From Coxiellaceae bacterium (lineage in GTDB: Bacteria; Pseudomonadota; Gammaproteobacteria; UBA9339), in the NCBI GenBank assembly GCA_031263085.1, contig JAISGM010000004.1, forward strand, positions 55,358-119,357: 64,000 nucleotides of DNA, given 5' to 3'. The notes beneath the pieces were generated by a model that worked only from the letters and a program-made list of their open reading frames with translations, ran no database searches and had not been told where the DNA came from. The number at the start of each line of letters is the position of its first letter. Position 1 is the stretch's first letter. Both the position numbers and the translations under genes were made by a program. Shown piece after piece: positions 53,911 to 64,000 of this stretch.

Positions 53911-55308
53911 TCAAATTGGTAATTGTAGCTTTGGTTCGAGTCTCAACAATTCCTGCTTAAAAATATTTTGAATATGAACCAAATCAATCAATGTATCTCC
54001 TTCAAAACGCATTATTAAATAAGGACTAGTATTGGAAGAACGAATTAATCCAAAACCATTATTATAATCAACTCGTAATCCATCAATAGTATTTATTTTA
54101 CCATTCTGAAATTTAGCCTCACTAATAAATTTCTCCATAAATCTGCTTTTTTGTTCTTCAGTAATAGGGATTTTTAACTCAGAAGTACTAATACTGTTAG
54201 GTAATTTAGCAAAAATTTTACTACAACTGATATTATCCCTAGTCAATATTTCCAATAACCTAGCAGCAACATATATTCCATCATCAAAACCAAACCAGCG
54301 CTCTTTAATGAAAATGTGTCCACTAAACTCTCCAGCAAGCAAGGTATTCAATTCTCTCATTTTAGCCTTAATTATTGAATGACCGGTTTTATACATTAAG
54401 GGAATTCCGCCATGCTTGACAATCTGACTCGCCAGATTACGCGTACATTTTACATCAAATAAAATTGTCATTCCAGGATGTCTACTTAGAAAATCAATAG
54501 CGAACAACATTAATAATCGATCGGCATTAATTATCTCTCCTTTATCGGTAACAACACCAACCCTATCAGCATCTCCATCAAATGCAAAACCAATATCTGC
54601 TTGTTGTTTTTTAACTTCTACTATTAAATCCTCTAGATTTTTATGTACCGATGGATCAGGATGATGATGAGGAAAATTACCATCTACTTCACAATATAGT
54701 TCAATAACTTCGCATCCAAGCATACGAAATAACTTAGGCGCTACTAAGCCACCAACACCATTACCACAATCGATAATTACTTTTAAAGGTTTGGCCAATT
54801 TAATATCATTAGCAATTCTCACTAAATAATCATCAAGAACATTAATGTTCTCTATATAACCATTACCAACTTTAAAATTTTGTTGGATAATTTCCTGATA
54901 CAATCTTTGAATAGCATTACCATGTAAAGTATCACCATCAATAACTATCTTAATTCCGTTATAATTCGAGGGATTATGGCTACCACTTAGTATAATTCCA
55001 GACTTGGATTCCATAATTGCGGCTGCATAATATAACATTGGGGTCGTAGCTTCATCGATATTGGCAACATTACAACCACTAGCTAAAACTCCAGCAATTA
55101 AAGCTTGCAATAATATTGGTCCAGAAATTCGTCCATCACGTCCAACAACCACGATATTTTTATCGCACTTTAATACTGCATTACCAATGGCTAAACCTAT
55201 AGTATAAACATTATCCTTAGTAAAAGTTTCGTCAACAATGCCGCGAATATCGTAAGCACGAAAAATATTTCTAGGTATAGTATTTACTATCTTATAATCA
55301 ACCATCAA
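53911..55308 (-). CDS. algC: Phosphomannomutase/phosphoglucomutase (AlgC type)
   Basis: [40 protein letters not shown]. Confidence 0.93.
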   Translation of the reverse strand: MMVDYKIVNTIPRNIFRAYDIRGIVDETFTKDNVYTIGLAIGNAVLKCDKNIVVVGRDGRISGPILLQALIAGVLASGCNVANIDEATTPMLYYAAAIMESKSGIILSGSHNPSNYNGIKIVIDGDTLHGNAIQRLYQEIIQQNFKVGNGYIENINVLDDYLVRIANDIKLAKPLKVIIDCGNGVGGLVAPKLFRMLGCEVIELYCEVDGNFPHHHPDPSVHKNLEDLIVEVKKQQADIGFAFDGDADRVGVVTDKGEIINADRLLMLFAIDFLSRHPGMTILFDVKCTRNLASQIVKHGGIPLMYKTGHSIIKAKMRELNTLLAGEFSGHIFIKERWFGFDDGIYVAARLLEILTRDNISCSKIFAKLPNSISTSELKIPITEEQKSRFMEKFISEAKFQNGKINTIDGLRVDYNNGFGLIRSSNTSPYLIMRFEGDTLIDLVHIQNIFKQELLRLEPKLQLPI

Positions 55309-55778
55309 TGCTTTCCTGTATGTCCGAAACCTTTATTGCCACGCTTAGAACAACTTTCAAACTCTTCAACAACCTCAAATACCGCCTGCAATACAGGTAC
55401 AACTATTAATTGCGCTATCCTTTCTCCTGGCATTATAGTAAATGATGTATTACTTCGATTCCAACAGGAAAGCATAATTTCTCCTTGATAATCAGCATCT
55501 ATCAATCCGACCAAATTACCAAGAACAATCCCAAATTTATGCCCTAAACCAGATCGCGGCAAAATCATGGCGGCATAACCTGGATCCCTGATATAAATAG
55601 CAATACCAGTTGGTATTAATTTTACCATTCCTGGCATCAATATTAATGCATCATTAAGACAGGCACGTAAATCCAAACCAGCAGAATCACAAGTTGCATA
55701 GCGCGGCAAAGGATATTCTTTGCCAATTCTTTTATCCAAAATTAGTAGCTGGATATTTAATTTAGATTGATTATTCAT
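55305..55778 (-). CDS. dut: dUTP diphosphatase
   Basis: [29 protein letters not shown]-terminal [12 protein letters not shown]. Confidence 0.97.
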   Translation of the reverse strand: MNNQSKLNIQLLILDKRIGKEYPLPRYATCDSAGLDLRACLNDALILMPGMVKLIPTGIAIYIRDPGYAAMILPRSGLGHKFGIVLGNLVGLIDADYQGEIMLSCWNRSNTSFTIMPGERIAQLIVVPVLQAVFEVVEEFESCSKRGNKGFGHTGKH

Positions 55779-55916
55779 ATAGATAATTATACTTCATGGT
55801 AGTAATATTTTACCAGAAATTAAATTCTACGTTTTCAATTATCTGAAGATTTTTATCTATGTAAGTTGCAAAGACAGAACATGTCTCAAACACTAAAATA
55901 ACAAAACACTAATTAA

Positions 55917-57245
55917 TCATGCGAATACGACATTATTTTTTTTACCTATCCTTGCAGTAGCATTTCTAGTATCAATTAGTAATTTGCTACGTTTTACTAA
56001 CAAAGTATAATCAATACAATCGTGATCAGTGCAGAGAATAACTGCGTCGTATTTCTTCAAACTTTTAGCATTTAATTTTATAGACTTAACATTCGCCAGA
56101 ATAGGATGTTCTCTAGTATTTGGAATCATTGGAATATACGGATCATAGTAATCAACATTAACCTTTTTAGATAATAATTGCTCAAAAATAATTAAAGCTG
56201 GGCTTTCTCTAATATCATCAATATTTTTCTTGTATGCCATTCCAATCAATAATATTGAGGATTTGCTCATTCCTATCGCAAATCTTTTATCTAATTCTTC
56301 TTGTAAATGACGAATAACATATTCAGGCATAGCAGTATTAATTTCCCCGGCTAACTCTATAAATCTAGTGGGCATACCATATTCACGAGCTTTCCAAGTA
56401 AGGTAGAATGGATCTATTGGTATACAATGCCCTCCCAATCCAGGACCGGGATAGAACGGCATAAACCCAAAAGGCTTAGTTTTTGCAGCTTCAATTACTT
56501 CACATATATCAATTCCCATTTTATAAAAAACCATTTTCAATTCATTAACTAATGCAATGTTTACACAACGAAATATGTTTTCCGTTATTTTAACAGCTTC
56601 AGCAGTGGCTGTACTACTAACAGTAACAACCTGTGGAACAATTTTACTGTACAGTAAGGTAGCTATTTTTTTAGAAATTTCATCATCTGCACCAACAACT
56701 TTCGGTGTATTTTCTACAGAAAATTTCAAATTGCCCGGATCTTCTCTTTCTGGAGAAAACGCTAAAAAATAATCTTTCCCCACAACCAAACCAGTTTTTT
56801 GTAATATAGGTAATATTAATTCTGAAGTAGTACCAGGATAAGTAGTAGATTCCAACACTACCAATTGTCCCTTTTTAAGATATCTAGAAATCATAATTGT
56901 AGAATTTTTGACATAACTGATATCAGGTTCTCTATTTTTAGTTAGAGGTGTTGGAACACAAATTAAAATTGCATCTGCATTTGATAAGATATCGGGATTA
57001 TTGCTACAATCAAACCTACCGGTATTATTAAATGCTACAATATCTTGATCACTGAAATTTTTAATATACGACTTTCCTCTCTTCAGCTTATTTATTTTTT
57101 TTAAATCGACATCAAAACCCAGTACATTAAACTTATTTTTTAACAAAGCTGCTACTAAAGGCAATCCTACATATCCGAGACCGATTATACAAATAACAGC
57201 ATTTTTTTTGCTAAATTTTTGTATTACATTTTTTACTAAACTCAT
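55917..57245 (-). CDS. wbpA: UDP-N-acetyl-D-glucosamine 6-dehydrogenase (WbpA-like)
   Basis: IGIVGLGYVGLPL-like N-terminus, LESTTYPGTTSE, FSPEREDPGN, KPFGFMPFYPGPGLGGHCIPIDPFYLTWKAREYG. Confidence 0.85.
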   Translation of the reverse strand: MSLVKNVIQKFSKKNAVICIIGLGYVGLPLVAALLKNKFNVLGFDVDLKKINKLKRGKSYIKNFSDQDIVAFNNTGRFDCSNNPDILSNADAILICVPTPLTKNREPDISYVKNSTIMISRYLKKGQLVVLESTTYPGTTSELILPILQKTGLVVGKDYFLAFSPEREDPGNLKFSVENTPKVVGADDEISKKIATLLYSKIVPQVVTVSSTATAEAVKITENIFRCVNIALVNELKMVFYKMGIDICEVIEAAKTKPFGFMPFYPGPGLGGHCIPIDPFYLTWKAREYGMPTRFIELAGEINTAMPEYVIRHLQEELDKRFAIGMSKSSILLIGMAYKKNIDDIRESPALIIFEQLLSKKVNVDYYDPYIPMIPNTREHPILANVKSIKLNAKSLKKYDAVILCTDHDCIDYTLLVKRSKLLIDTRNATARIGKKNNVVFA

Positions 57246-57314
57246 ATCATCCTCGATTTTAGAAATATTTTATGACATCTTAAAATGATCATAGTTATTT
57301 AAAATTCTAATAAA

Positions 57315-58532
57315 TCAGTGAATCATACTGTCAAATATATTTAAAAATTTTTCAACACCGATCTTCAATGACAAATTTTTATTATAAAACTCTTTTCCAT
57401 TTAATCCCATATTATTTAATACTTCACCAGATAACTCTGCCATTTCCAAAATAGAATTTACAATAGAATCAACATTCTCGGGGTCAGCACAATACCCAGC
57501 CTTAGCCAGTTTTATCAAATCAGCGCCATCGCCCTTAACTGCCATTAAAATTGGCTTACCAAAAGCCATATATGCCTGCGTCTTCGATGGAATAGTTATC
57601 TCAAATAATGGATCATTTTTCAAATGTACCAATAGAATATTAGCTAGCTGCAAAACAGCGCCGATTCTCTGCATCTCCATTCTGGATATAAATCTAACAT
57701 TATCAATTTGTTGTTCTAAAACAATTCTCTTTAATCTCTCTACTTCTATACCATCACCAACCAAAACAAATTGTATTTTTGAATTAATTCCCCTGATTCG
57801 CTTTGCTACTAACAATATTGTATCTAAGGCCTGAGCTTTACCCATATTACCGGCAAAAACTACATTAAATTTACCAGGAAGTAAATTCAGTTGACAAAAA
57901 TCAACTGGAATGCAAGAAAAAATTAACTTCTCATTAGCCCAATTATACACAACACCAACTTTAGCGCCAGGAACTTTACGATCAATCAATAATTGACGCA
58001 TTCCTGGAGACAAAACTACAATGTATTTAGCTCTTTGATAAATTAACTTACAAAATATATCTACTACTTTTAGTAAATATTTGTTATTTAACATGCCTGT
58101 TGCTCGCAAAGTATCAGGCCATAAATCTTGAATGTCTAGCAAAAATGGTATTTTTTGGAAAAAACCAATTATAACTGCTGCCAAACCAACAGTAATTGGT
58201 GTACAAAAAACATATATCACATCAGCTTTTTTAGCTCCAAATACTCCATATAAACAAGCAGATATTGCGAATGTAGAATAATTTATTATACGCTTAATTA
58301 AAGAACGACTATGACTAGGAAAAAGAAAAACTCGAGTAATTTTGATACCGCTAACATCTTCTTTTTGTCTCCACTTTAATTTGTATCCTGTATATATTTT
58401 CCCACCAGGATAGTTAGGGAAACCTGTGATTATTTCTATTTCATGACCAGCATCCTGTAATGCTTTAGCAAAAACCATTCCCTTAAAGGTAGGTTCTGGA
58501 TCAAATATCTGTGTTAATAAAAGAATACGCAT
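57315..58532 (-). CDS. wbuB: Glycosyltransferase family 4, WbuB-like (putative L-FucNAc transferase)
   Basis: MRILLLTQIFDPEPTFKGMVFAKALQDAGHEIEIITGFPNYPGGKIYTGY, LLDIQDLWPDTLRATG. Confidence 0.82.
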   Translation of the reverse strand: MRILLLTQIFDPEPTFKGMVFAKALQDAGHEIEIITGFPNYPGGKIYTGYKLKWRQKEDVSGIKITRVFLFPSHSRSLIKRIINYSTFAISACLYGVFGAKKADVIYVFCTPITVGLAAVIIGFFQKIPFLLDIQDLWPDTLRATGMLNNKYLLKVVDIFCKLIYQRAKYIVVLSPGMRQLLIDRKVPGAKVGVVYNWANEKLIFSCIPVDFCQLNLLPGKFNVVFAGNMGKAQALDTILLVAKRIRGINSKIQFVLVGDGIEVERLKRIVLEQQIDNVRFISRMEMQRIGAVLQLANILLVHLKNDPLFEITIPSKTQAYMAFGKPILMAVKGDGADLIKLAKAGYCADPENVDSIVNSILEMAELSGEVLNNMGLNGKEFYNKNLSLKIGVEKFLNIFDSMIH

Positions 58533-58538
58533 ATCTAC

Positions 58539-59666
58539 TTATTTTTTCCAAACTACTCTATTAACATAATCAGTATAGCTATAAATAATTCTGATTATTT
58601 TCTCTGAGACATTAGGAACTGCATAATCTGACACAATTCTTAAATTACTACTATTATCGCTACCTTGTTGACTTAAAATATTAAGTCCCTGTAATACCCT
58701 ATCAACTTCTAAACCAACCATCATAACTGCAGCTTCTTCAAAACCTTCTGGACGCTCATGCACCTCTCTTATATTTAATGCTGGAAAATCCAAAATAGAA
58801 GATTCCTCAGTAATAGTGCCACTATCAGAAAGAACAGCACGTGCCGATACTTGCAATTTGATATAATCACTAAATCCCAGAGGTTTTAATAATTTTATTA
58901 GCGGATGAAAAGAAACGTTCATAGCGATAATCCTTTTTTGCGTCCGTGGATGAGTAGAAATTATTATAGGATCGCCATAAATTTTCGCTATTGTATTAAA
59001 AATACCTACTAATTTAAGCAAATTAGAATCACTATCAATATTCTCTTCCCTATGAGTACTTACAACAAAATATTTTTTATCTTGCAAACCTAATCTCTCT
59101 ACTATATTTGATTGCTCGAATTTTTTTTTATAACTTGAGAGAACTTCAAACATAGGACTGCCAATTTTTATAATTCTATCCGCAGGGAATCCTTCACTTA
59201 ATAAATATTCACGAGCAATAGAACTATAAGTGAGATTAATATCTGCTATATGATCAATAATACGACGATTTATTTCTTCTGGTACTCGTTGGTCAAAACA
59301 ACGATTTCCTGCCTCTATATGGAAAATTGGTATTTGCCATCTTTTAGCGGAAATTACAGCCAAACAACTGTTAGTGTCGCCCAAAACTAACAAAGCATCA
59401 GGTCTTGTTTGCTCAAAAACATTATTAATACTAATAATAATTTTACCAATAGTCTCAGAAGACGTATTTCCAGCGGCATTTAAAAAAAAATCAGGCTTAC
59501 GTATATTTAGATCGCTTAAAAATATTTCATTTAATTCATAATCATAATTCTGCCCAGTATGGACTAAAATATGATGACAATATTTATCAAGTTTAGCAAT
59601 TATTCGTGATAAACGAATAATTTCTGGACGGGTACCAATTACAGTCATTACTTTAAGTTTCTTCAT
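58539..59666 (-). CDS. fnlC: UDP-HexNAc C2-epimerase (FnlC/WbjD/CapG type)
   Basis: KVMTVIGTRPEIIRLSRIIAKLDKYCHHILVHTGQNYDYELNEIFL; LSDSGTITEESSILDFPALNIR. Confidence 0.85.
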   Translation of the reverse strand: MKKLKVMTVIGTRPEIIRLSRIIAKLDKYCHHILVHTGQNYDYELNEIFLSDLNIRKPDFFLNAAGNTSSETIGKIIISINNVFEQTRPDALLVLGDTNSCLAVISAKRWQIPIFHIEAGNRCFDQRVPEEINRRIIDHIADINLTYSSIAREYLLSEGFPADRIIKIGSPMFEVLSSYKKKFEQSNIVERLGLQDKKYFVVSTHREENIDSDSNLLKLVGIFNTIAKIYGDPIIISTHPRTQKRIIAMNVSFHPLIKLLKPLGFSDYIKLQVSARAVLSDSGTITEESSILDFPALNIREVHERPEGFEEAAVMMVGLEVDRVLQGLNILSQQGSDNSSNLRIVSDYAVPNVSEKIIRIIYSYTDYVNRVVWKK

Positions 59667-59683
59667 ATTATTTATATATAAAA

Positions 59684-60418
59684 TTAGATTGAAGATAATT
59701 GACTATTATAAGAATTATAAGTAGTACTTAAGGCGCGAGTTAATGCATCATCATTGATTATTTTTTTGTTCTCTTTGAAATATCTAAGCTGTTTCACTAG
59801 ATCGCCTACAGTAATTGAATATACTGGCTTAACTTCGCAACAAGTATTTTTAGGTCTTCGCTGTAAAATCTCTATAAATGAAGATACTACATCATCTATA
59901 TATACTAATCTAATGGATGTATTAGGATCATGTATTTGAATTGGCAATCCTTTATTAATATTATAACAAAAAGTGGCAACCACAGAATTATAATTAGGAC
60001 GACACCATTTACCGAATACATTAGGTAATCTATATATGTAGACTAAAGCATTAGTTTTTTTACCATAATCCAATAATATTTTTTCACTTTCTAACTTACT
60101 AACCCCATATGGATTATCAAGATTAGCTTGTATTGAAGAAGAAAAAACTATCGGTATTTTTTTTTCAGAAGTGATTATTAGATTACAAAGCATTCTGGTA
60201 AAATCAGAATTATCGATAAATTTACAAATATCGGTAGGACGATTAACTCCAGCAAGATGAAAAATAAATTCGATATTTCCATCGCTCACCTGCTCTCGTA
60301 AATACTCAATGGAAGACTTTCTGCTTAAACGTACAATATTAATCTCTGGAAGTTCTTTCAGTTTAGAAAATAAATTCTTTCCAATAAAACCCTCGGAACC
60401 TGTAATCAGTATTTTCAT
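59684..60418 (-). CDS. CapF/FnlB/WbjC-like SDR reductase lacking the C-terminal cupin domain
   Basis: MKILITGSEGFIGKNL, VFSSSIQANLDNPYGVSKLESEKILLDY, YRLPNVFGKWCRPNYNSVVATFCYNI; ends after ALTRALSTTYNSYNSQLSSI at 244 aa. Confidence 0.82.
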   Translation of the reverse strand: MKILITGSEGFIGKNLFSKLKELPEINIVRLSRKSSIEYLREQVSDGNIEFIFHLAGVNRPTDICKFIDNSDFTRMLCNLIITSEKKIPIVFSSSIQANLDNPYGVSKLESEKILLDYGKKTNALVYIYRLPNVFGKWCRPNYNSVVATFCYNINKGLPIQIHDPNTSIRLVYIDDVVSSFIEILQRRPKNTCCEVKPVYSITVGDLVKQLRYFKENKKIINDDALTRALSTTYNSYNSQLSSI

Positions 60419-60431
60419 AAAATGCTTTAAT

Positions 60432-61415
60432 TTACAATTCTAATCTAGACAACAATTTTTTCATATTTGTAATATCTAGTCTTTCAGTATTGTGAGAATT
60501 ATAATCACTATAATCATAGATATTTAATGATCCCTGTTCTACATATTTACTATAATTTAAATCACGTGAATCTGGAATAATTCTAAAATAAGCACCCAAA
60601 TCTTCAGTACGCATCATCTCTTCACGACTTATCAGTGTTTCATAGAGTTTTTCACCATGTCGAGTTCCGATAATTACATATTTCTTTTTGCCAAATATTT
60701 CAAATAATGCTTCTACTAATGTTTCTATGGTAGCTGCTGGTGCTTTTTGTACAAAAATATCGCCATTACGACCATATTTAAATGCATACAAAACTAAATC
60801 AATAGCTTGTTCTAATGTCATCATAAAACGCGTCATCTTAGGGTCTGTTATTGTTATAGGAATATCTGCCTTAAGCTGTTCAAAAAAAAGCGGGATCACA
60901 GATCCACGCGATGCCATTACATTTCCGTAACGAGTTCCGCATATAACAGTTTTATCACAATTACGCGATTTAGCTATCATAACTTTTTCCATCATCGCCT
61001 TAGAAATTCCCATGGCATTTATCGGATAAACAGCTTTATCGGTACTAAGACAAACTACTTGCTTTACTTTACTGTCAATTGCAGCATTTAGAACATTCTC
61101 TGTACCTACTATATTGGTCTTTACTGCCTCCATTGGATGGAATTCACATGAAGGAACTTGCTTTAAAGCTGCGGCATGAAAAACATAATCGACACCATGC
61201 ATCGCATCAAGAATACTTGAATAATCGCGAATATCTCCTATGTAAAATTTTAATCTAGAATCATGATATTTAATTCTCATATCTTCTTGTTTTTTTTCAT
61301 CACGACTGAAAATACGAATCTCTTTAACATTAGTTTCAAAAAGTCTACTGACAACGGCACTACCGAAAGAACCAGTTCCACCAACAATTAACAATGTTGT
61401 TTTATTCAAAACCAT
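60432..61415 (-). CDS. fnlA: UDP-GlcNAc 4,6-dehydratase/5-epimerase (FnlA/WbjB/CapE type)
   Basis: LLIVGGTGSFGSAVVSRL, IRIFSRDEKKQEDMR, HAAALKQVPSCEFHPMEAVKTNI, MTRFMMTLEQAIDLV. Confidence 0.88.
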   Translation of the reverse strand: MVLNKTTLLIVGGTGSFGSAVVSRLFETNVKEIRIFSRDEKKQEDMRIKYHDSRLKFYIGDIRDYSSILDAMHGVDYVFHAAALKQVPSCEFHPMEAVKTNIVGTENVLNAAIDSKVKQVVCLSTDKAVYPINAMGISKAMMEKVMIAKSRNCDKTVICGTRYGNVMASRGSVIPLFFEQLKADIPITITDPKMTRFMMTLEQAIDLVLYAFKYGRNGDIFVQKAPAATIETLVEALFEIFGKKKYVIIGTRHGEKLYETLISREEMMRTEDLGAYFRIIPDSRDLNYSKYVEQGSLNIYDYSDYNSHNTERLDITNMKKLLSRLEL

Positions 61416-61421
61416 GATATA

Positions 61422-62306
61422 TCACCTATATTTTATTATATCATCTCTCTTTTTTATAAGCATCGCCAATTCACTTAGCATATCATTCCATCCGAGGATT
61501 TTATAATCTACAATATCATGGAACTTTTTGTCTACCAAACTACGATCACAAAACATTTTGTCATTTGATCTGATTTTTATATTTTTTTTATTTAATGCTT
61601 TATACAATCTACATAATAAATCATATTTAGATATCTTTTCTGAAGCTATATGAAATAATCCGCATAATTTAGGATAGAAAACTAATATATGCTCAATTAT
61701 TCTCGCTATTTCTATGTTAGAAATTCCAGTATATATAGCATTAGCAAAACCACTAATCTCTCCTCTTTGTTGCAAGAACCATTCAATTAAACTTCTTTTA
61801 TTAAAAAGCTCTAAACCAACAATAGATACCCTTAAAGTAAGACAATTTCCCTCGACTACCTCTCCTAATATTTTTGTTCTTCCATATACATCCTGTGCAT
61901 CTGGTAAATCTTCTTCGGTATAATTTCCTTTCAAACCAGAAAAAACACAATCTGTACTAAAATGTATTAATTTGCTTTTTATTAACTTGCATAATACTAA
62001 CAATCTATGAGGTAATAACGAATTAATTTGTAATGACAAATATACATTATCTGATGCACATCTTTGTTTAATAATACCAATAGCATTAATAACAATCTCT
62101 GGCATAAAATCCGAAAAAATCTTTATTAAATCAAAGTGATTTAAAGCATCTACACCAAAATATGAATTTTCATAATCAAATAAATCTATATTACTGTATA
62201 GAGATAAATTTTTCTTTAGAGTAACTTTGACTTCATGATTCTCTCGCAAATGCAAAAAAAGCTGATGCCCCAGCATACCATCACCACCTAAAATAAGTAT
62301 TCGCAT
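61422..62306 (-). CDS. RmlD-like SDR reductase (WbvR/QnlA-like)
   Basis: MRILILGGDGMLGHQLFLHL, NAIGIIKQRCASDNVYLSLQINSLLPH, HFSTDCVFSGLKGNYTEEDLPDAQDVYGRTKILGE. Confidence 0.8.
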   Translation of the reverse strand: MRILILGGDGMLGHQLFLHLRENHEVKVTLKKNLSLYSNIDLFDYENSYFGVDALNHFDLIKIFSDFMPEIVINAIGIIKQRCASDNVYLSLQINSLLPHRLLVLCKLIKSKLIHFSTDCVFSGLKGNYTEEDLPDAQDVYGRTKILGEVVEGNCLTLRVSIVGLELFNKRSLIEWFLQQRGEISGFANAIYTGISNIEIARIIEHILVFYPKLCGLFHIASEKISKYDLLCRLYKALNKKNIKIRSNDKMFCDRSLVDKKFHDIVDYKILGWNDMLSELAMLIKKRDDIIKYR

Positions 62307-62337
62307 AAAAATCTCTATCTAAGATATGTAGAAATTA

Positions 62338-63654
62338 TTATAATTCATAATTCTCTTTATTCATTAGTTTGTTCAGAAAATAAAAATAACTTAAAGAAAT
62401 GAAGCTAACATTAGTCATATAATATGGTAATTGGAAATTAACATTCCACGTATTGGACAGAACAAACGAACATATGGCAAATACTATCCACATCTTAATA
62501 TAAACATGTAATATCCGTTCCTCATTTCTGATATTCACAAACACTTGCTTCATTACCCGCCATAACAAATTTACATGATATAGAAAAGACCACAAAAAAA
62601 TAACAATACCAAACAATCCGATACTTACTATAAATTTCATAATAAGATTATGATATGACAAAGTATCCCAACCGATAGGAGACTTCAAACAACCGAACAT
62701 TATTTGCATAAAAGATAGCTCTGCGATTTTTGAAAAAAAAGACATATAATTATCTTTTCTGTTATCTAGCAATAAAAATATTATTTTTTTACATGTGTAC
62801 GCATCAAAATGCATATTCATATTGGCAGCTAATAAACAAGCTATACATGCTAATACAATGACGCTGACAATCACATGCTTAAATTTTAATATCTTCTTTT
62901 TATTTAAAAAATAAACGATTATTAAACCTATGATTAGTGCTATATCAGCCAGTATAGCCTTTCTAGAACCCAATTGAACAACAAAAAAAATTATTATACT
63001 CATTAGAAAGAGGAGAGTACGCTCTATACCTTTTCTCAGACTTAACATGTAAATCACGATTGTACATCCTAGAAATGATAGTATTGCGGAATATGAAACA
63101 AGTGATTGATATATATAATATCCAAAAAAAAATCTGAACGGTTCAACCACTCTTGTTTCTGATGCAAACGAAAAACCAAATGTCGGTATATCGCTGAATA
63201 AAATAGAGAAACACGCACTAATGAAGTGTAATGTAACAAAAAATAATAATGAAAAAACATATCCAAACAACAAATTGGATAAAAATCTTGATAGGCATAT
63301 ATAACAAAGTATATGTAATAGGAAAAAAGGGAAACATAAAGCAAAAACCTTTTGTATTGGGGTAATACCCTCTACTAGAACAAGAAAAAATAACACAAAC
63401 AAAATTAGAGCATTTTTCTGTTGATATTTAAATTTATTGTCTTTCGGTACAAAAAACAATATACATGCAAGTATACATACTACGAAAAAGCACATTGGTA
63501 ATGGTATTACCGTTTTTATTACCTGTAAATCGCCTAACTTTAATAGTTGTTCCGAACTTAATATTATAAATGATTTTAATCCTAAATCGTAAAAGACTGG
63601 CAATGGCAATAACGCACCTAAAAAAAAATAAAAAATTCTAGAAAAATTAGACAT
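62338..63654 (-). CDS. Polytopic membrane protein, probable O-antigen/capsule polymerase (Wzy-like)
   Basis: 438 aa with about 12 hydrophobic segments, inside a sugar-polymer cluster; family assigned by topology and context. Confidence 0.6.
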   Translation of the reverse strand: MSNFSRIFYFFLGALLPLPVFYDLGLKSFIILSSEQLLKLGDLQVIKTVIPLPMCFFVVCILACILFFVPKDNKFKYQQKNALILFVLFFLVLVEGITPIQKVFALCFPFFLLHILCYICLSRFLSNLLFGYVFSLLFFVTLHFISACFSILFSDIPTFGFSFASETRVVEPFRFFFGYYIYQSLVSYSAILSFLGCTIVIYMLSLRKGIERTLLFLMSIIIFFVVQLGSRKAILADIALIIGLIIVYFLNKKKILKFKHVIVSVIVLACIACLLAANMNMHFDAYTCKKIIFLLLDNRKDNYMSFFSKIAELSFMQIMFGCLKSPIGWDTLSYHNLIMKFIVSIGLFGIVIFLWSFLYHVNLLWRVMKQVFVNIRNEERILHVYIKMWIVFAICSFVLSNTWNVNFQLPYYMTNVSFISLSYFYFLNKLMNKENYEL

Positions 63655-64000
63655 TATCTACCTATAATTTTCAACATGGGACGTATAATGCGAAGCAAGG
63701 AATGGGGCATTTTTAATGCACACCAAAACATGCAGAAATGGATTTTCTGTGAAAAAAAAATTCTTTGCAAATTCCTAGCAATGTACCAATAAAAAAAATA
63801 AGTATAACTAAAAAGTATGGTTGTTTTAAATTCTCTCTTCGTATAATAATCAACTTGATATTTATCATATCTTCTAGCTTTTATTTCTTCAGATAAAACT
63901 TGTCCGCACTTTTTAGTAAATCCATCGCAAGAATATTCTGGAGACATAGCTATTTCTTTATATGCGCGATTTGCTATCTTCTCCAACAAAGAAGGATTTT
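63654..64000 (-). CDS. C-terminal part of an uncharacterised protein, possibly a glycosyltransferase (truncated by window edge)
   Basis: Frame stays open past the annotated TTG at 63989 to the edge (NPSLLEKIANRAYKEIAMSPEYSCDGFTKK...); overlaps the Wzy-like ORF by 1 nt. Confidence 0.45.
   Translation of the reverse strand, partial: NPSLLEKIANRAYKEIAMSPEYSCDGFTKKCGQVLSEEIKARRYDKYQVDYYTKREFKTTILFSYTYFFYWYIARNLQRIFFSQKIHFCMFWCALKMPHSLLRIIRPMLKIIGR

Noticed and set aside
63069-63344. 91-aa minus-strand ORF within the Wzy-like gene
   Set aside because: Alternative frame of the 438-aa membrane protein; Tyr/Phe-rich AT artefact.
1-64000. CRISPR arrays, IS elements, prophage or toxin-antitoxin/defence systems
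   Set aside because: No regularly spaced direct repeats, transposase or integrase motifs, or recognisable defence domains found in the supplied ORFs.

Overview
This 64 kb window looks like one contiguous, AT-rich, compact gammaproteobacterial chromosome segment from a probably host-restricted organism undergoing genome reduction. That lifestyle call is inference. I saw no IS elements, prophage genes, rRNA operons or CRISPR arrays. Most of the window is housekeeping genes in operons that look pruned and re-fused: rplU-rpmA-tolA-tolB-pal-cpoB-rbfA-truB-fdx-rpsO-pnp; fis, rppH-lgt, rpsT, murJ, ribF-ileS; lepB-rnc-era; gyrA-cmk-rpsA-lapA-lapB followed by a ThiXYZ-like ABC transporter; a DMT transporter-nfo-rnr; tRNA-Leu(CAG); dnaK-dnaJ; rpmF-plsX-fabH-fabD-fabG-acpP-fabF; rluC/rne; tsaE-amidase; efp-epmA; tsaB; mltG-tmk-holB; ychF; dut-algC. 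The last ~8 kb is a surface-polysaccharide cluster with a FnlA/FnlB/FnlC-type L-FucNAc/L-QuiNAc cassette, a WbuB-like glycosyltransferase, WbpA and a Wzy-like membrane protein. The best leads are: (1) a truncated 5' gene at the left edge, absent from the ORF track, that encodes the N-terminus of HMG-CoA synthase with Cys111/Glu79; (2) a CapF/FnlB homologue that ends at the SDR/cupin boundary, beside an extra RmlD-like reductase; (3) a likely rickettsial-type S-adenosylmethionine transporter and a thiamine-precursor ABC transporter, both suggesting nutrient dependence; (4) a small lipoprotein gene whose stop codon directly abuts a tRNA-Leu; and (5) efp overlapping its modifier epmA. I did not find a demonstrably new defence or mobile system.
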